Shown: in pieces, positions 36,069 through 44,982 of the stretch | Layout of the letters: the number at the start of each line of letters is the position of its first letter | How positions within the stretch are numbered: the stretch's first letter is position 1 | DNA from: Segatella baroniae B14 | Lineage (GTDB): Bacteria > Bacteroidota > Bacteroidia > Bacteroidales > Bacteroidaceae | Length of the DNA stretch: 64,000 nucleotides | Direction of reading: 5' to 3' | Assembly: GCF_022024235.1 (NCBI RefSeq) | Contig: NZ_CP091800.1 | Location: 901,001 to 965,000, forward strand | Made by a program: the position numbers and the translations under genes | The notes under the pieces: generated by a model | The model's input: the letters and a program-made list of their open reading frames with translations, nothing else | Told to the model about the DNA's origin: nothing | Databases searched by the model: none

Positions 36069-36238
36069 TATTTCGTCATTCCTGATTTACGCAAAATGCT
36101 CTGCATTGCCTTAAATGCAGGTGTGTTCTCTATGCCGTCAAAGCCCTTGAACTTGCGTTCTGCTTCATCAGCACGCTCTATGAATCTTTCTGCATCCTTA
36201 CCTTCCAAAGTAGGTATTGCCTTAATTTCTATTGCCAT
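36068..36238 (-). CDS. Small antitoxin-like partner of the GNAT gene
   Basis: This 56-residue gene lies too short for ordinary ORF cut-offs. The product is helical and charged: MAIEIKAIPTLEGKDAERF, then IERADEAERKFKGFD, then a basic helix ending SILRKSGMTK. The opening IKAIPTLEGKDAERF matches short proteins that I recall preceding GNAT genes in Bacteroidota. The stop overlaps the next ATG (TAATG). A good promoter sits at 36312-36341. It is called antitoxin-like by position and pattern only. Confidence 0.6.
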   Translation of the reverse strand: MAIEIKAIPTLEGKDAERFIERADEAERKFKGFDGIENTPAFKAMQSILRKSGMTK

Positions 36239-36311
36239 AATCTTCCTTTCTTTTTTGCAAAACTTTTACGAAAGCTTGCTTTCAAATTGCCAGGTGCAGC
36301 TAAAGTTTATG

Positions 36312-36341
36312 CAAAGGTAACTATTTGTTTTAAAATGGCAA
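36312..36341 (-). promoter_or_regulatory. Promoter of the antitoxin-GNAT cassette
   Basis: TTG (36341-36339), a 19-nt spacer and TACCTTTG (36319-36312), with a leader of about 70 nt. The cassette therefore has its own promoter inside the repeat-bounded segment. Confidence 0.6.
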
Positions 36342-36478
36342 GCATAAAGAGCCATTTTCTTGATCATGGGAAGCGAATCCGGCATAAAATAATATTTAAA
36401 ATTCAAACATAAACTTTTAAAGTTTGCTAAATAGATAATGTGCCAATAGCATAGGATGTCAATAAATTACAGGATTTT

Positions 36479-36575
36479 AAAAAGTAAAAAGCGGACTAGC
36501 TTTATGCTGTCCGCTCGTTACAATTATAAATACACGGTTAAACTTCTACTCTACTGTAGAAGAAATGGCTGCATT
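36479..36575. repeat. Direct repeat copy B: 3' end of susD plus its terminator
   Basis: This copy belongs to the intact SusD-type gene and includes its last codons and terminator. It carries two dyads: GCGGAC/GTCCGC (the terminator stem) and CTTCTAC/GTAGAAG within the last codons. Its partner is at 35327-35422, 1153 bp away. Confidence 0.9.
36480..36516 (-). terminator. Terminator of the susCD operon
   Basis: On the minus strand AGCGGAC ... GTCCGCT forms a 7-bp GC-rich stem followed by TTTTTACTTTTT. The same structure is duplicated at 35327-35363. Confidence 0.75.
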
Positions 36576-38096
36576 GTAATCGATTTCCTTATTCGGAATA
36601 ACCCATGTCCAATAGTTATTATCTTCCGGAGCTTGAGAAATAACAAAGTTGATATTGAAGCTACCACCATCCTCGGCAGAATGGCGAACCATAGTGATGC
36701 CCCAACGCTTATAATCAAACCAGTCGAAGCCTTCACCCCATAGTTCGATACGACGATACAACCGTACTTCTTCAAGCAGTTCTTCACCGGTCTTGGTACA
36801 AGTATAAGCCTCATCACGACCAGAATCTCGGGTCAAAGTCTGCAACAACTGTTGTGCTTCAGCATCCTTTCCCAGATGACAGTCGGCCTCAGCCTGAATA
36901 AGATACATTTCTGAAGAACGGAACAAATTCAGCTGACCGACACCAGGCTGATCTGTATTCTGAGTTTTAAACTGCATATAAGCACACACAATACTAGTAC
37001 TATACAGTTTATCACCATACTTACTCTTCGCATACGTATTAAGGTCTGTACCCGCCACAGAAGTACTGGTATTATATGCATATTCCTTAGGATCAAGGAA
37101 CATATCTTTACGGATATCTGTCTCTGGAATAACATCATAGAGTTCCTTGCTGATAGCAGCTGGATAGTTACGTGCGATGCTCGCACTCGAATTACTACCT
37201 TCGTAAGCGAAATACTGGTAATAATAAAGCGTTTCTTCAGATGAACTATAAACACTCCATATCCATTCATCATTCGGAGTATTAAAACCACCATCCTTAT
37301 ATTCAGAAGCACTCATCAACGGATAACCCTCACGGGCCATCTGTGCATATTTAGCAGCATTACTCCAATCCTCACGTGTCAATGCTGCACGGGCATATAC
37401 CGCATAAGCCACACTCAAATTAGGAGAATAATTATCATCTGCATCACGATCTTCTCCCGATGCTGTAAAGTCGGCGATAGCCTCATCAAGATCAGCATAG
37501 ATTTGCGCATAAGTTTCGCCAAGTGTAGAGCAGCTCATACTGTCTGTACTCACATCGGTACGCAATACGATACCACGGCTTGCTCCCTCATTGCTGTCTT
37601 TCCAGCGATGACTATATATCTGCGAGAGCATCAAGAAGCTATACGCTCTAAACGTAAGAGCTTGCGCCTTAATGAAAGCCTTATCTGCATCACTTCCTTC
37701 TGCAGCATCGATATTAGCGATAACGGTATTGGCATTACCGATAATCTTATAGTAATAATACCAAGGATAGTAACAGTAGATACTGGTAGAACGTTCATGA
37801 TAGGTACTGTTCATCAGAGGAGCCCATCCCGTAAGTTGACAGCGTTGATAGTCATTGCCAGGATAATTACCATAGTAGGTCTTGATAGTACCCTCACCAT
37901 TGAAGCCCTGCGACTCGAGATACTGGGTCGTCATCATTTTACAGATTCCATTAATGGCTAATTTGGCATTGTCTGTCGTCTCGAAGATAACCGAAGGACT
38001 TACCGAAGCTGTAGGAGTAGTATCAAGATAATCGCTACTACAGCTGAAAAGCATGCTGGCCATACATGCTATGAATATATATCTTATTTGTTTCAT
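36546..38096 (-). CDS. SusD/RagB-type glycan-binding lipoprotein
   Basis: This 516-residue protein has a lipoprotein signal (IACMASMLFSC-SSD, Cys at 19) and SusD layout: NGICKMMTTQYLESQG near the start, KAFIKAQALTFRAYSFLMLS in the TPR-like scaffold, and the C-terminal LLEEVRLYRRIELWGEGFDW and FDYKRWG block. It partners the SusC-type transporter 11 bp upstream in transcription order. The last ten codons and the terminator have been duplicated beyond the gene at 35327-35422. The specificity is not predictable; the GH5 gene upstream suggests a beta-glucan-type ligand. Confidence 0.93.
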   Translation of the reverse strand: MKQIRYIFIACMASMLFSCSSDYLDTTPTASVSPSVIFETTDNAKLAINGICKMMTTQYLESQGFNGEGTIKTYYGNYPGNDYQRCQLTGWAPLMNSTYHERSTSIYCYYPWYYYYKIIGNANTVIANIDAAEGSDADKAFIKAQALTFRAYSFLMLSQIYSHRWKDSNEGASRGIVLRTDVSTDSMSCSTLGETYAQIYADLDEAIADFTASGEDRDADDNYSPNLSVAYAVYARAALTREDWSNAAKYAQMAREGYPLMSASEYKDGGFNTPNDEWIWSVYSSSEETLYYYQYFAYEGSNSSASIARNYPAAISKELYDVIPETDIRKDMFLDPKEYAYNTSTSVAGTDLNTYAKSKYGDKLYSTSIVCAYMQFKTQNTDQPGVGQLNLFRSSEMYLIQAEADCHLGKDAEAQQLLQTLTRDSGRDEAYTCTKTGEELLEEVRLYRRIELWGEGFDWFDYKRWGITMVRHSAEDGGSFNINFVISQAPEDNNYWTWVIPNKEIDYNAAISSTVE

Positions 38097-38107
38097 GATG
38101 CTATACT

Positions 38108-41100
38108 TTAGAACTTAACATTTATACCGAATGTAAACACGCGTGGAGTTACAAGATAATTACTCTGTGAACCATCGAACGACTGCTGTGGATTAAGTCC
38201 CTGACGTGCTGATAGCGTAAAGAGATTCTCACAGGTAACATTAAGATTTACCTGGTCGAGACCGATTCGATGAACCAGTGTTTGTGGCAACTTATAACCC
38301 AGAGAGATATTTTTCATAACCAGATAGCTGGCATCAGTAAGCCAGCGAGAAGAGGTGGCATTGTTATATGCACTCAGCGTGCTATTAATCTGTGGAATAG
38401 CATCGGCTGAAATACGATTCACGGAAGTTTCGGTCATCCCTTCAGGTACACCACTCCACGAGCGAAGCAAATCGGTATGCATATTCGAAGCACTCGTAGA
38501 GGTTGACATCAAACTTTGATAGATAGAATCGTACACCTTACCACCAATAGAATAGGTCATCATCGCACTGAGCGTAAAGTCTTTATATCTACCGGTGAGA
38601 GAGTAACTTCCATATACTTTAGGAATGGCAGACCCTTGATATTCCTTAAGCGCATAGCTTGTATTATTGACGTAATACTCACCATTAATCTTAGTTACCT
38701 TTGAGGTAATATCGGTACCCGATGCGTTTCCTACTATGGTACCATCTGTCTCGGTATAGCAGTAATCTTCCAGATTAGCCTTATAGAGCGAGTTACCCGT
38801 CATCATGTCTACGCCGACATAGGTGTAGGTATAAAACTCGTAACGGCTTTTGCCTTCTTCTATCTTGTATATATCACTGATAATACCGTCTTTATTTTGT
38901 TCTGGTAGTTTAGTAATCTTATTTTTCAGTGTTGTAGCGTTGAAGCCAAAATTCAGTCCCCAGTCCTTTTTCTTCACGATATCGACATCAGTATTCAGTT
39001 CGAAACCATAATTGGCGATGGTACCGATATTCTGGGTAATGGTAGACTCTGCTTCAGTAACCGATGTAGCACCTGCTGATAGTGGCATATACACATCGAA
39101 GAGCAGGTCACGATTGCGACGGTCAAAATATTCCAGACTCAGATTCCAACGGTTGAAGAATCGTCCTTCCAGACCGATACCTAGTGACGAACCCGTTTCC
39201 CATTTCAAATCATTGTTAGAATTCTGAGAAAGATAATAAGCACCCTTGTTGGCATTCTGGTCTGAAGTATAGAGAGCCATATAAGCATAATAGTTGGCAC
39301 CGGCATCATTTCCGACAAGACCATAATCGGCACGAAGTTTCAAACTGTTTATCCATCTGTACTTCTTCATGAAGTTTTCCTTGCTAATCATCCAGCTACC
39401 ACCTACACTACCGAAGGTACCCCATCGGTTATCCTTAGAGAAGCGTGAAGAACCGTCGCGACGGAAAGACACTTCACCCGTATACTTGTCGTCGTATACA
39501 TAGCGTACACGTCCCAGATAACTCTCTGTACGATAATTGTTCTCCCATCCTTCTGTGGAGGTAATCGAGGTAAAGTTACTCAGATTATCCTTTCCTGCAA
39601 AGACCTCGTTTGTCTTGAAATTGTAAGTATAATCGTAATTATAGTAATAATTTTCATGACCCAAGAGCACATCTACACTATGCTTACCAAACTCATGATT
39701 CCATTTCAGCTGCTCCTGTACCGTATACGTCTTATAGCGATAATATTCACGCATAGAACGACCATTATTACCCTTACCATCACCGATAGTAGCATTGGTA
39801 TAGTAACGGTTTTCCTTGTTTACCGTGTTTAGACTACCGTTCACCGTGAAACTGAAATTATAAGGTAGCTTGAAGGTAAAATAGGCATTACTAGCCAAGG
39901 TATTGCGATAGGTACGATTTTCATTCAACTCATTCTCCCAGATGACATGGCGGTCAGAGAACTGGTTACGGGTAAACACGATATTACCGTCAGAATCGGT
40001 ATAATACCCCGGATCATACTGTTTGTTACCACTCGCATCAAGCATATAGGTACCATCCGAATTATGCAAGTGAACCGGATAGATCGGTGCAATATAACGG
40101 CAATACATAAAGGCATTCGTATATGAACCGGAAGCATCACCATTAGAGAAATCAGTGGTCTGATGACTACCATTGATAGAGAAACCAGTATTAAACCATT
40201 TCTTTGGACGGAAATTCATATTGGCACGACCTGTCAGACGATTGAATCCAGAATTAGATACATATCCATTTTCATCGAGATAGCCCAATGAGAAATAATA
40301 ATCACTCTTCTCGCTAGACTGTGAACCACTGAAGTTATACTCCTGACGAGCTCCACTCTGTATGGTTTGGTCATACCAGTCAAGATCGTCAAGATAGCCA
40401 TCCAATATCTGGGCATCAGATACTAATTTACCATTAGAATCAAAAAGCTCATTATCCGCCTTATTATAAATATTGAGATACAGACGCTCGCTGATCAAGT
40501 TATTGGTAGCATAGGCAGCCGCTGTTGCTGCATCATCGCCCGCAGTGATACGAGAGTTGCGAAGATCCATCCAACTGGCCTCCATAAACTGGTTGGCATT
40601 CATCGTAGAATACTCTGAGATACCACGATTATACGTACCTAAATTCGCACGAAACTCAAACTGCATCTTGCCATTCTTACCCTTCTTGCTCGTAATAAGA
40701 ATAACACCATTGGAAGCACGGTTACCATAGAGGGCACATGAAGCAGCATCCTTGAGTACCGTAATACTCTCGATATCATTCGGATTCAAGTCAGAAATAT
40801 TACCATCATAAGGCACACCATCGAGTACATAGAGAGGATCGCTGTTACCATTTACGGTACCAAAACCACGAATACGAATAGAAGCATCTTCACCTGGCTG
40901 ACCATATGTACTGTTGATCTGCACACCCGAAGTAGAACCCTCGAGAGCTGCTGTAACACTTGAAACCGGACGCTTTTCGAGTTGCTCTGAACCGACCTGA
41001 GTTACAGCTCCTGTAAGAGTAGACTTCTTGGCAGAACCATAAGCCACTTGAACCACTACCTCATCAAGACTATTGGCATCTTCTGATAATGTAATCTTCA

Positions 41101-41365
41101 TGTTAGGCTTAATCTGTACCTCTTTCGTCTCCATACCTATATACGAAATGGTAACAGACTTTCCTGACTTGGGTACTGAAGGCAAAACAAACTTGCCATC
41201 GACATCAGTTACTACACCCAAACGGGTACCCTTGATGATAACAGAAGCACCAACAACGGGCTCACCGTTTTCGTCTACTACAGTTCCCGACACTGCGTTT
41301 TGAGCTAGAGCTGTCCCTCCACAAAGGAACAGGCTCAATGCTATTGAACCTAATTTTTTATTCAT
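38108..41365 (-). CDS. SusC/RagA-type TonB-dependent transporter
   Basis: This 1085-residue outer-membrane protein is full length. A signal peptide (GSIALSLFLCGGTALA-QNA) is followed by the carboxypeptidase-regulatory-like domain (VSGTVVDENGEPVVGASVII; GVVTDVDGKFVLP), a TonB-box region (SLDEVVVQVAYG), the plug (VTAALEGSTSGVQINSTYG; SIRIRGFGTVNGNSDPLYVL) and the 22-strand barrel ending in FTFGINVKF. It forms the import channel capped by the SusD-type protein encoded 11 bp downstream. A strong promoter and a leader of about 155 nt with a duplicated purine-rich element precede it. Confidence 0.95.
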   Translation of the reverse strand: MNKKLGSIALSLFLCGGTALAQNAVSGTVVDENGEPVVGASVIIKGTRLGVVTDVDGKFVLPSVPKSGKSVTISYIGMETKEVQIKPNMKITLSEDANSLDEVVVQVAYGSAKKSTLTGAVTQVGSEQLEKRPVSSVTAALEGSTSGVQINSTYGQPGEDASIRIRGFGTVNGNSDPLYVLDGVPYDGNISDLNPNDIESITVLKDAASCALYGNRASNGVILITSKKGKNGKMQFEFRANLGTYNRGISEYSTMNANQFMEASWMDLRNSRITAGDDAATAAAYATNNLISERLYLNIYNKADNELFDSNGKLVSDAQILDGYLDDLDWYDQTIQSGARQEYNFSGSQSSEKSDYYFSLGYLDENGYVSNSGFNRLTGRANMNFRPKKWFNTGFSINGSHQTTDFSNGDASGSYTNAFMYCRYIAPIYPVHLHNSDGTYMLDASGNKQYDPGYYTDSDGNIVFTRNQFSDRHVIWENELNENRTYRNTLASNAYFTFKLPYNFSFTVNGSLNTVNKENRYYTNATIGDGKGNNGRSMREYYRYKTYTVQEQLKWNHEFGKHSVDVLLGHENYYYNYDYTYNFKTNEVFAGKDNLSNFTSITSTEGWENNYRTESYLGRVRYVYDDKYTGEVSFRRDGSSRFSKDNRWGTFGSVGGSWMISKENFMKKYRWINSLKLRADYGLVGNDAGANYYAYMALYTSDQNANKGAYYLSQNSNNDLKWETGSSLGIGLEGRFFNRWNLSLEYFDRRNRDLLFDVYMPLSAGATSVTEAESTITQNIGTIANYGFELNTDVDIVKKKDWGLNFGFNATTLKNKITKLPEQNKDGIISDIYKIEEGKSRYEFYTYTYVGVDMMTGNSLYKANLEDYCYTETDGTIVGNASGTDITSKVTKINGEYYVNNTSYALKEYQGSAIPKVYGSYSLTGRYKDFTLSAMMTYSIGGKVYDSIYQSLMSTSTSASNMHTDLLRSWSGVPEGMTETSVNRISADAIPQINSTLSAYNNATSSRWLTDASYLVMKNISLGYKLPQTLVHRIGLDQVNLNVTCENLFTLSARQGLNPQQSFDGSQSNYLVTPRVFTFGINVKF

Positions 41366-41385
41366 AAGTAATTTGTGTTGGTTTA

Positions 41386-41418
41386 TAATTTCTCTCTTAG
41401 ACTCTAATTTCTCTCTTA
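41386..41418 (-). repeat. Tandem purine-rich leader repeat upstream of susC
   Basis: On the minus strand TAAGAGAGAAATTA occurs twice (41418-41405 and 41399-41386), 19 nt apart, within the leader and 20-53 nt before the start codon. Position suggests an effect on translation or an RNA-binding site. Confidence 0.6.
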
Positions 41419-41524
41419 AAACTCTATTTTTCCTCGTGATATCCTAAGTCAAACCACAATAAAGTCTCAAAATGTAACTAGTAGTTCTTGTAATATTCCT
41501 GTTAAGTCTATTTAATTTTCGTTG

Positions 41525-41555
41525 CAAAAATAAGCTAATATATTCTAATATGCAA
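41525..41555 (-). promoter_or_regulatory. Promoter of the susC-susD operon
   Basis: TTG (41555-41553), a 20-nt spacer and TATTTTTG (41532-41525). Predicted transcription start near 41519. Confidence 0.65.
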
Positions 41556-41650
41556 GTAAATCAGCCAAAAATGTTACGTTTTGATAAATTTAAAAATACA
41601 ATGTTACACCATGCACACATCATGTTACACTATCGTTAATAGCACCTACA

Positions 41651-41681
41651 AAAAAACGGGTATGCGACAAGCACATACCCG
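41651..41681 (-). terminator. Terminator of the GH5 gene
   Basis: CGGGTATG (41657-41664) and CATACCCG (41674-41681) with a 9-nt loop. On the minus strand six T follow. It separates the GH5 gene from the downstream susCD promoter. Confidence 0.8.
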
Positions 41682-41713
41682 AAAGTTAATCTAATATCAA
41701 CTAAAAAAAATGA

Positions 41714-44236
41714 TTAGTGAATGGTAATTTTCTTACCATGATGTATATATATACCCGCTGGGAGCGAAGCACCATGAAGTGCTGGAGCTACCTGAATACC
41801 CTGCAAATTGAATACAGGTCCATCGGTAACTTCAGATTCAGTCGCAACACCTTGTATCGCTGTAGTCTCTGAAGAATTATATTGATTAGACTTCGCATTA
41901 GCAGTACCATGAGAAATCTTAATATGACCCAAAACTACTTCAAGCCAGTCACCACCGTTACCCCACTGGTCAGCTACAGGAGTCCAACGTACATGATAAT
42001 ACCCTGTAGATGGGGCCGTAAAGTTTACTACACCATAATTTGCATCGTAAGTACCTGTATTTAGATTTCTGTCCACATTCTTGGTAACACTAATAATCTG
42101 ACTGCCTAAAGAGTGATTGTTCTTATCAAAGACTTCACATTTCAGATAAGGAGCCCCTTGCCATGCTGCAGCAAAATAACTAAAGTTATAATTACCCGCA
42201 ACAAGACTCAGTCCATAGTTTTGCGCTGTACCAAACTCAGCGTAACCTGCACGAGTAGCAGCCTTCTGACGTACATAAAGAGCTGTAGGCAACTGACCAG
42301 CCTGAGTAAACTTAAATATGCGAGGACCTACACCAGCCAGAGCACCTGTAGCCACCTGTTCACCATCATCGACAATAGTCCAACCAGCAGGCACCATATT
42401 CTCTGTATTGAAAGCAAGAGGATTATCCATATTGATAAGACTTACATTACCGACGAGCACTTCTTCCCAGGCACCACCATTACCCTGAGCATCGGCTACA
42501 GGAGTAAAACGGACACGATAATTGCCCTTATCCATAACATAGAAACTCAGAGCCACTTTCTTTGATTTAGATACAGTACCCTGTTGACCATCCATATTAG
42601 GAGTAGCATTAACTATCGTAGAGCACAATATCTGATTGTCAGGGTTAAACACTTCTACTTTAAGATAAGGTGTACCCTTCCACGCAGCAACATTACAGGT
42701 AAGGAGATATTCGCCGAAACCAAGATTCAAGCGATGACCATCCATGGCACCATATTCGATATAGCCAGCTTTATCTGCTGCTATTTCACGACAATAGAAA
42801 GCGCTCTTGAAATCGCCACCCGCAAATGTCAATATGCGAGGGCCACGAGTAATATCGCTGCCTGGATATACCTGACTGCCATTATCAGCTACAGTCCATC
42901 CTTCTGGAATATAGTTGGCAGTGTTAGCCCATGCAGGAATCAGACTGGTACCCGTTGGGGTTGTTGTTGAGCCAGAAGTAGAACCACCCTGATTGCCACC
43001 AGTACTTGGCTGAGTATTACCAGATGCATGTGCATAGTTTACTTTGGCATATTCGCGATACCAATCCCAACATGCACCACTACAAGCCTCTTTCATACCA
43101 TTGAAAGCAGGTTTTACCACACCATTATTAATATAAGCGTCAATATCGATATAATCGTCTACAGAAGTAAGGTTCATCGAGATATTGCCGAAATGATCCA
43201 TAACAGCCTTCCAGGCATTACCCCACTTAGATGTAGAAGCCGTACCCCACGTACCATAGTTGCTTGCTACCCACTGACCGAACTCATTCAGTTTACCTGT
43301 ACCAGGCTGTTCTGGACTCCAGTCTATCTCACTTACTAAGATAGGTTTCTTGGTGACAACCGGTACTTGCTTTTGGAAATTATAGATAAAAGCATTGTGA
43401 TCATAACTCTTGTCGCTTGCACCATACCATCCAGGATATACATGTACGGCATAACCATAATTACTATCGCTAACCGGATATTTATCATAGTCAGCATACT
43501 GACTCTGATAGCCCGTTCCTGGTACCCAGATAATACCCGTATAGCCATTATGACGGATGATATCGATGATTGGTTGGAAATAATCGCGCATCGCCGTAGC
43601 CGAGTTCTGACCATACTGATTCTTAATATGTATAGGTTCGTTAGCCAATTCGAGCGAGATGACACCACTATTCTTCTTCAGCGTCTGACTCTTAGAGACG
43701 ATATCCCAAACCGTCTTGAGATAGTTCTGGTAAGCATCACCTACACGCAATTCCTGAGGACACACTCCAGGTGGACGAATCACAACAAAAAGACCATGAT
43801 TCAGAGCCTTCTGAGCAATAGGCAGATAAAGTGTTTCGAGATATTTTTGCAAGCGAGCACTACTGAAACGTGAGATATCATTCTCTCCACCACCATTAGT
43901 AGCCTTCTTATTAGGGTCATTCGTCCACCCCGGCTCTAGATGGAGACGAAATAAGTTACAATACGCACCCGAGCTGGTCTTGGTAATCGCAGTAAAGAGT
44001 TTGTCAAAATAATTAATACATCCCGGTACAGCCTCATCATTACAGTTCCAGCCCCATCTGTGCCTATTAAAATAAGGACTTGGGGTGTCCATAACGCCAT
44101 GAAGCACAACCTTATTCCCATACTGATCATTGAGTTGATTGCCCGAGACATGCAGAGGCGCTACAACTCCGAACTGTGCCAGTGCTGCCATAGGCAACAA
44201 AAGCAACGAGCCAATAAAGGCTAAAATTTTCTTCAT
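41714..44236 (-). CDS. Secreted multidomain GH5 glycoside hydrolase
   Basis: This 840-residue protein has a signal peptide (FIGSLLLLPMAALA-QFG). Residues 22-400 are a GH5 TIM barrel: the acid/base Glu is E200 in LELANEP and the nucleophile E303 in ILVSEIDWSP; HVYPGW carries a substrate-binding His. A Gly/Ser/Thr-rich linker (404-435) leads to two tandem beta-type repeats (about 441-601 and 613-783), each opening with PxGWTxxDxG and containing W(K/Q)G(T/A)PYLK(V/C)EVF and VRFTPVAD or VRWTPVAD. They look like carbohydrate-binding modules I cannot place. The end FNLQGIQVAP...AGIYIHHGKK is the tail type seen at 14541. GH5 enzymes cleave beta-glucans, mannans or xyloglucan; the subfamily is not decidable here. 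Confidence 0.85.
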   Translation of the reverse strand: MKKILAFIGSLLLLPMAALAQFGVVAPLHVSGNQLNDQYGNKVVLHGVMDTPSPYFNRHRWGWNCNDEAVPGCINYFDKLFTAITKTSSGAYCNLFRLHLEPGWTNDPNKKATNGGGENDISRFSSARLQKYLETLYLPIAQKALNHGLFVVIRPPGVCPQELRVGDAYQNYLKTVWDIVSKSQTLKKNSGVISLELANEPIHIKNQYGQNSATAMRDYFQPIIDIIRHNGYTGIIWVPGTGYQSQYADYDKYPVSDSNYGYAVHVYPGWYGASDKSYDHNAFIYNFQKQVPVVTKKPILVSEIDWSPEQPGTGKLNEFGQWVASNYGTWGTASTSKWGNAWKAVMDHFGNISMNLTSVDDYIDIDAYINNGVVKPAFNGMKEACSGACWDWYREYAKVNYAHASGNTQPSTGGNQGGSTSGSTTTPTGTSLIPAWANTANYIPEGWTVADNGSQVYPGSDITRGPRILTFAGGDFKSAFYCREIAADKAGYIEYGAMDGHRLNLGFGEYLLTCNVAAWKGTPYLKVEVFNPDNQILCSTIVNATPNMDGQQGTVSKSKKVALSFYVMDKGNYRVRFTPVADAQGNGGAWEEVLVGNVSLINMDNPLAFNTENMVPAGWTIVDDGEQVATGALAGVGPRIFKFTQAGQLPTALYVRQKAATRAGYAEFGTAQNYGLSLVAGNYNFSYFAAAWQGAPYLKCEVFDKNNHSLGSQIISVTKNVDRNLNTGTYDANYGVVNFTAPSTGYYHVRWTPVADQWGNGGDWLEVVLGHIKISHGTANAKSNQYNSSETTAIQGVATESEVTDGPVFNLQGIQVAPALHGASLPAGIYIHHGKKITIH

Positions 44237-44287
44237 TGTTAATAAATTGTTTTAGATTTATAAAATGTTTTAGGTTATTAATCGTGA

Positions 44288-44295
44288 CAAACATA
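44288..44295 (-). promoter_or_regulatory. -7 element of the GH5 gene (TATGTTTG)
   Basis: TATGTTTG on the minus strand, about 52 nt upstream of the start; the -33 is not clear. Confidence 0.45.
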
Positions 44296-44380
44296 TGTAA
44301 AATAAATACGAAGAGCTTTGCACGATGTATCAAATTGTTTGCAAAACGTATTTTGTATTGTATATTTACTCAAAAACACT

Positions 44381-44388
44381 TATTTTTG
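44381..44388 (+). promoter_or_regulatory. -7 element of the DUF3237 gene (TATTTTTG)
   Basis: It lies 22 bp before the ATG at 44411, so the upstream in-frame ATG at 44318 is not the start. Confidence 0.5.
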
Positions 44389-44410
44389 CGAAAATAAATC
44401 ACTTAAATCT

Positions 44411-44890
44411 ATGAAAAAATTTTTATTACTCGTATGTTTGAGCTTTTTAACGCTCGCAGCGAACGCTCAGGAGAAAATACCAGAACTGGAGTATGTATGC
44501 GAATTAAAAGTAAAGTGCGACCCTGCTTATAGTGTGGGAAATACTTCTCATGGCAAGCGTGTTATCATTCCGATTGTCGGTGGTAGCTTTGAAGGTCCCA
44601 AACTCAAGGGTACTGTGGTAAGAGGTGGAGCTGATTATCAGCTGGTAGATGAAAATCAGGAACGCACTGAGCTCAAGGCTATTTATGACATTAAGACTGA
44701 CGATGGCGTATACATCCATGTTTGCAACGAAGGTATACTGTCTACCAAAAACGGCAACTTTTATTTTCGCACTGCTCCCAAGTTTGAAGCCCCTAACGAC
44801 AGTAAGTACGATTGGCTTAATCATGCCATCTTTGTCTGCATTCCACAGGTAAAAGACTACATCTCACTAAAAGTGTGGCGAGTCAAGTAA
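44411..44890 (+). CDS. Secreted DUF3237-family protein
   Basis: This 159-residue protein has a signal peptide (LLLVCLSFLTLAANA-QEK). The mature domain shows the family pattern: GGSFEGPKLKGTVVRGGADY, QLVDENQERTELKAIYDI, KTDDGVYIHVCNEGI. DUF3237 proteins form small beta-barrels with an unproven, possibly lipocalin-like or ligand-binding, function. I moved the start to 44411 because a -7 element sits at 44381-44388 and the signal peptide then begins at the first residue. It is divergent from the GH5 gene. Confidence 0.82.
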   Translation: MKKFLLLVCLSFLTLAANAQEKIPELEYVCELKVKCDPAYSVGNTSHGKRVIIPIVGGSFEGPKLKGTVVRGGADYQLVDENQERTELKAIYDIKTDDGVYIHVCNEGILSTKNGNFYFRTAPKFEAPNDSKYDWLNHAIFVCIPQVKDYISLKVWRVK

Positions 44891-44968
44891 AAGCGTAGCA
44901 AGTTTAATCCAAATATCTTTTAACGATTATTAACTGGCACGAAGTGTACTATTTATCAAATAAAATAG

Positions 44969-44976
44969 TATATTTG
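44969..44976 (+). promoter_or_regulatory. -7 element of a candidate small RNA (TATATTTG)
   Basis: TATATTTG stands alone in the gap 44891-45384, followed within 120 nt by a terminator and by no ORF. The -33 is not evident. Confidence 0.4.
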
Positions 44977-44982
44977 CCTATA

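Noticed and set aside
35327..36575. Integron-type attC cassette
   Set aside because: A GTTAAAC-like motif and two hairpins occur in the repeat, but there is no integron integrase nor attC-like layout, and the repeats derive from susD.
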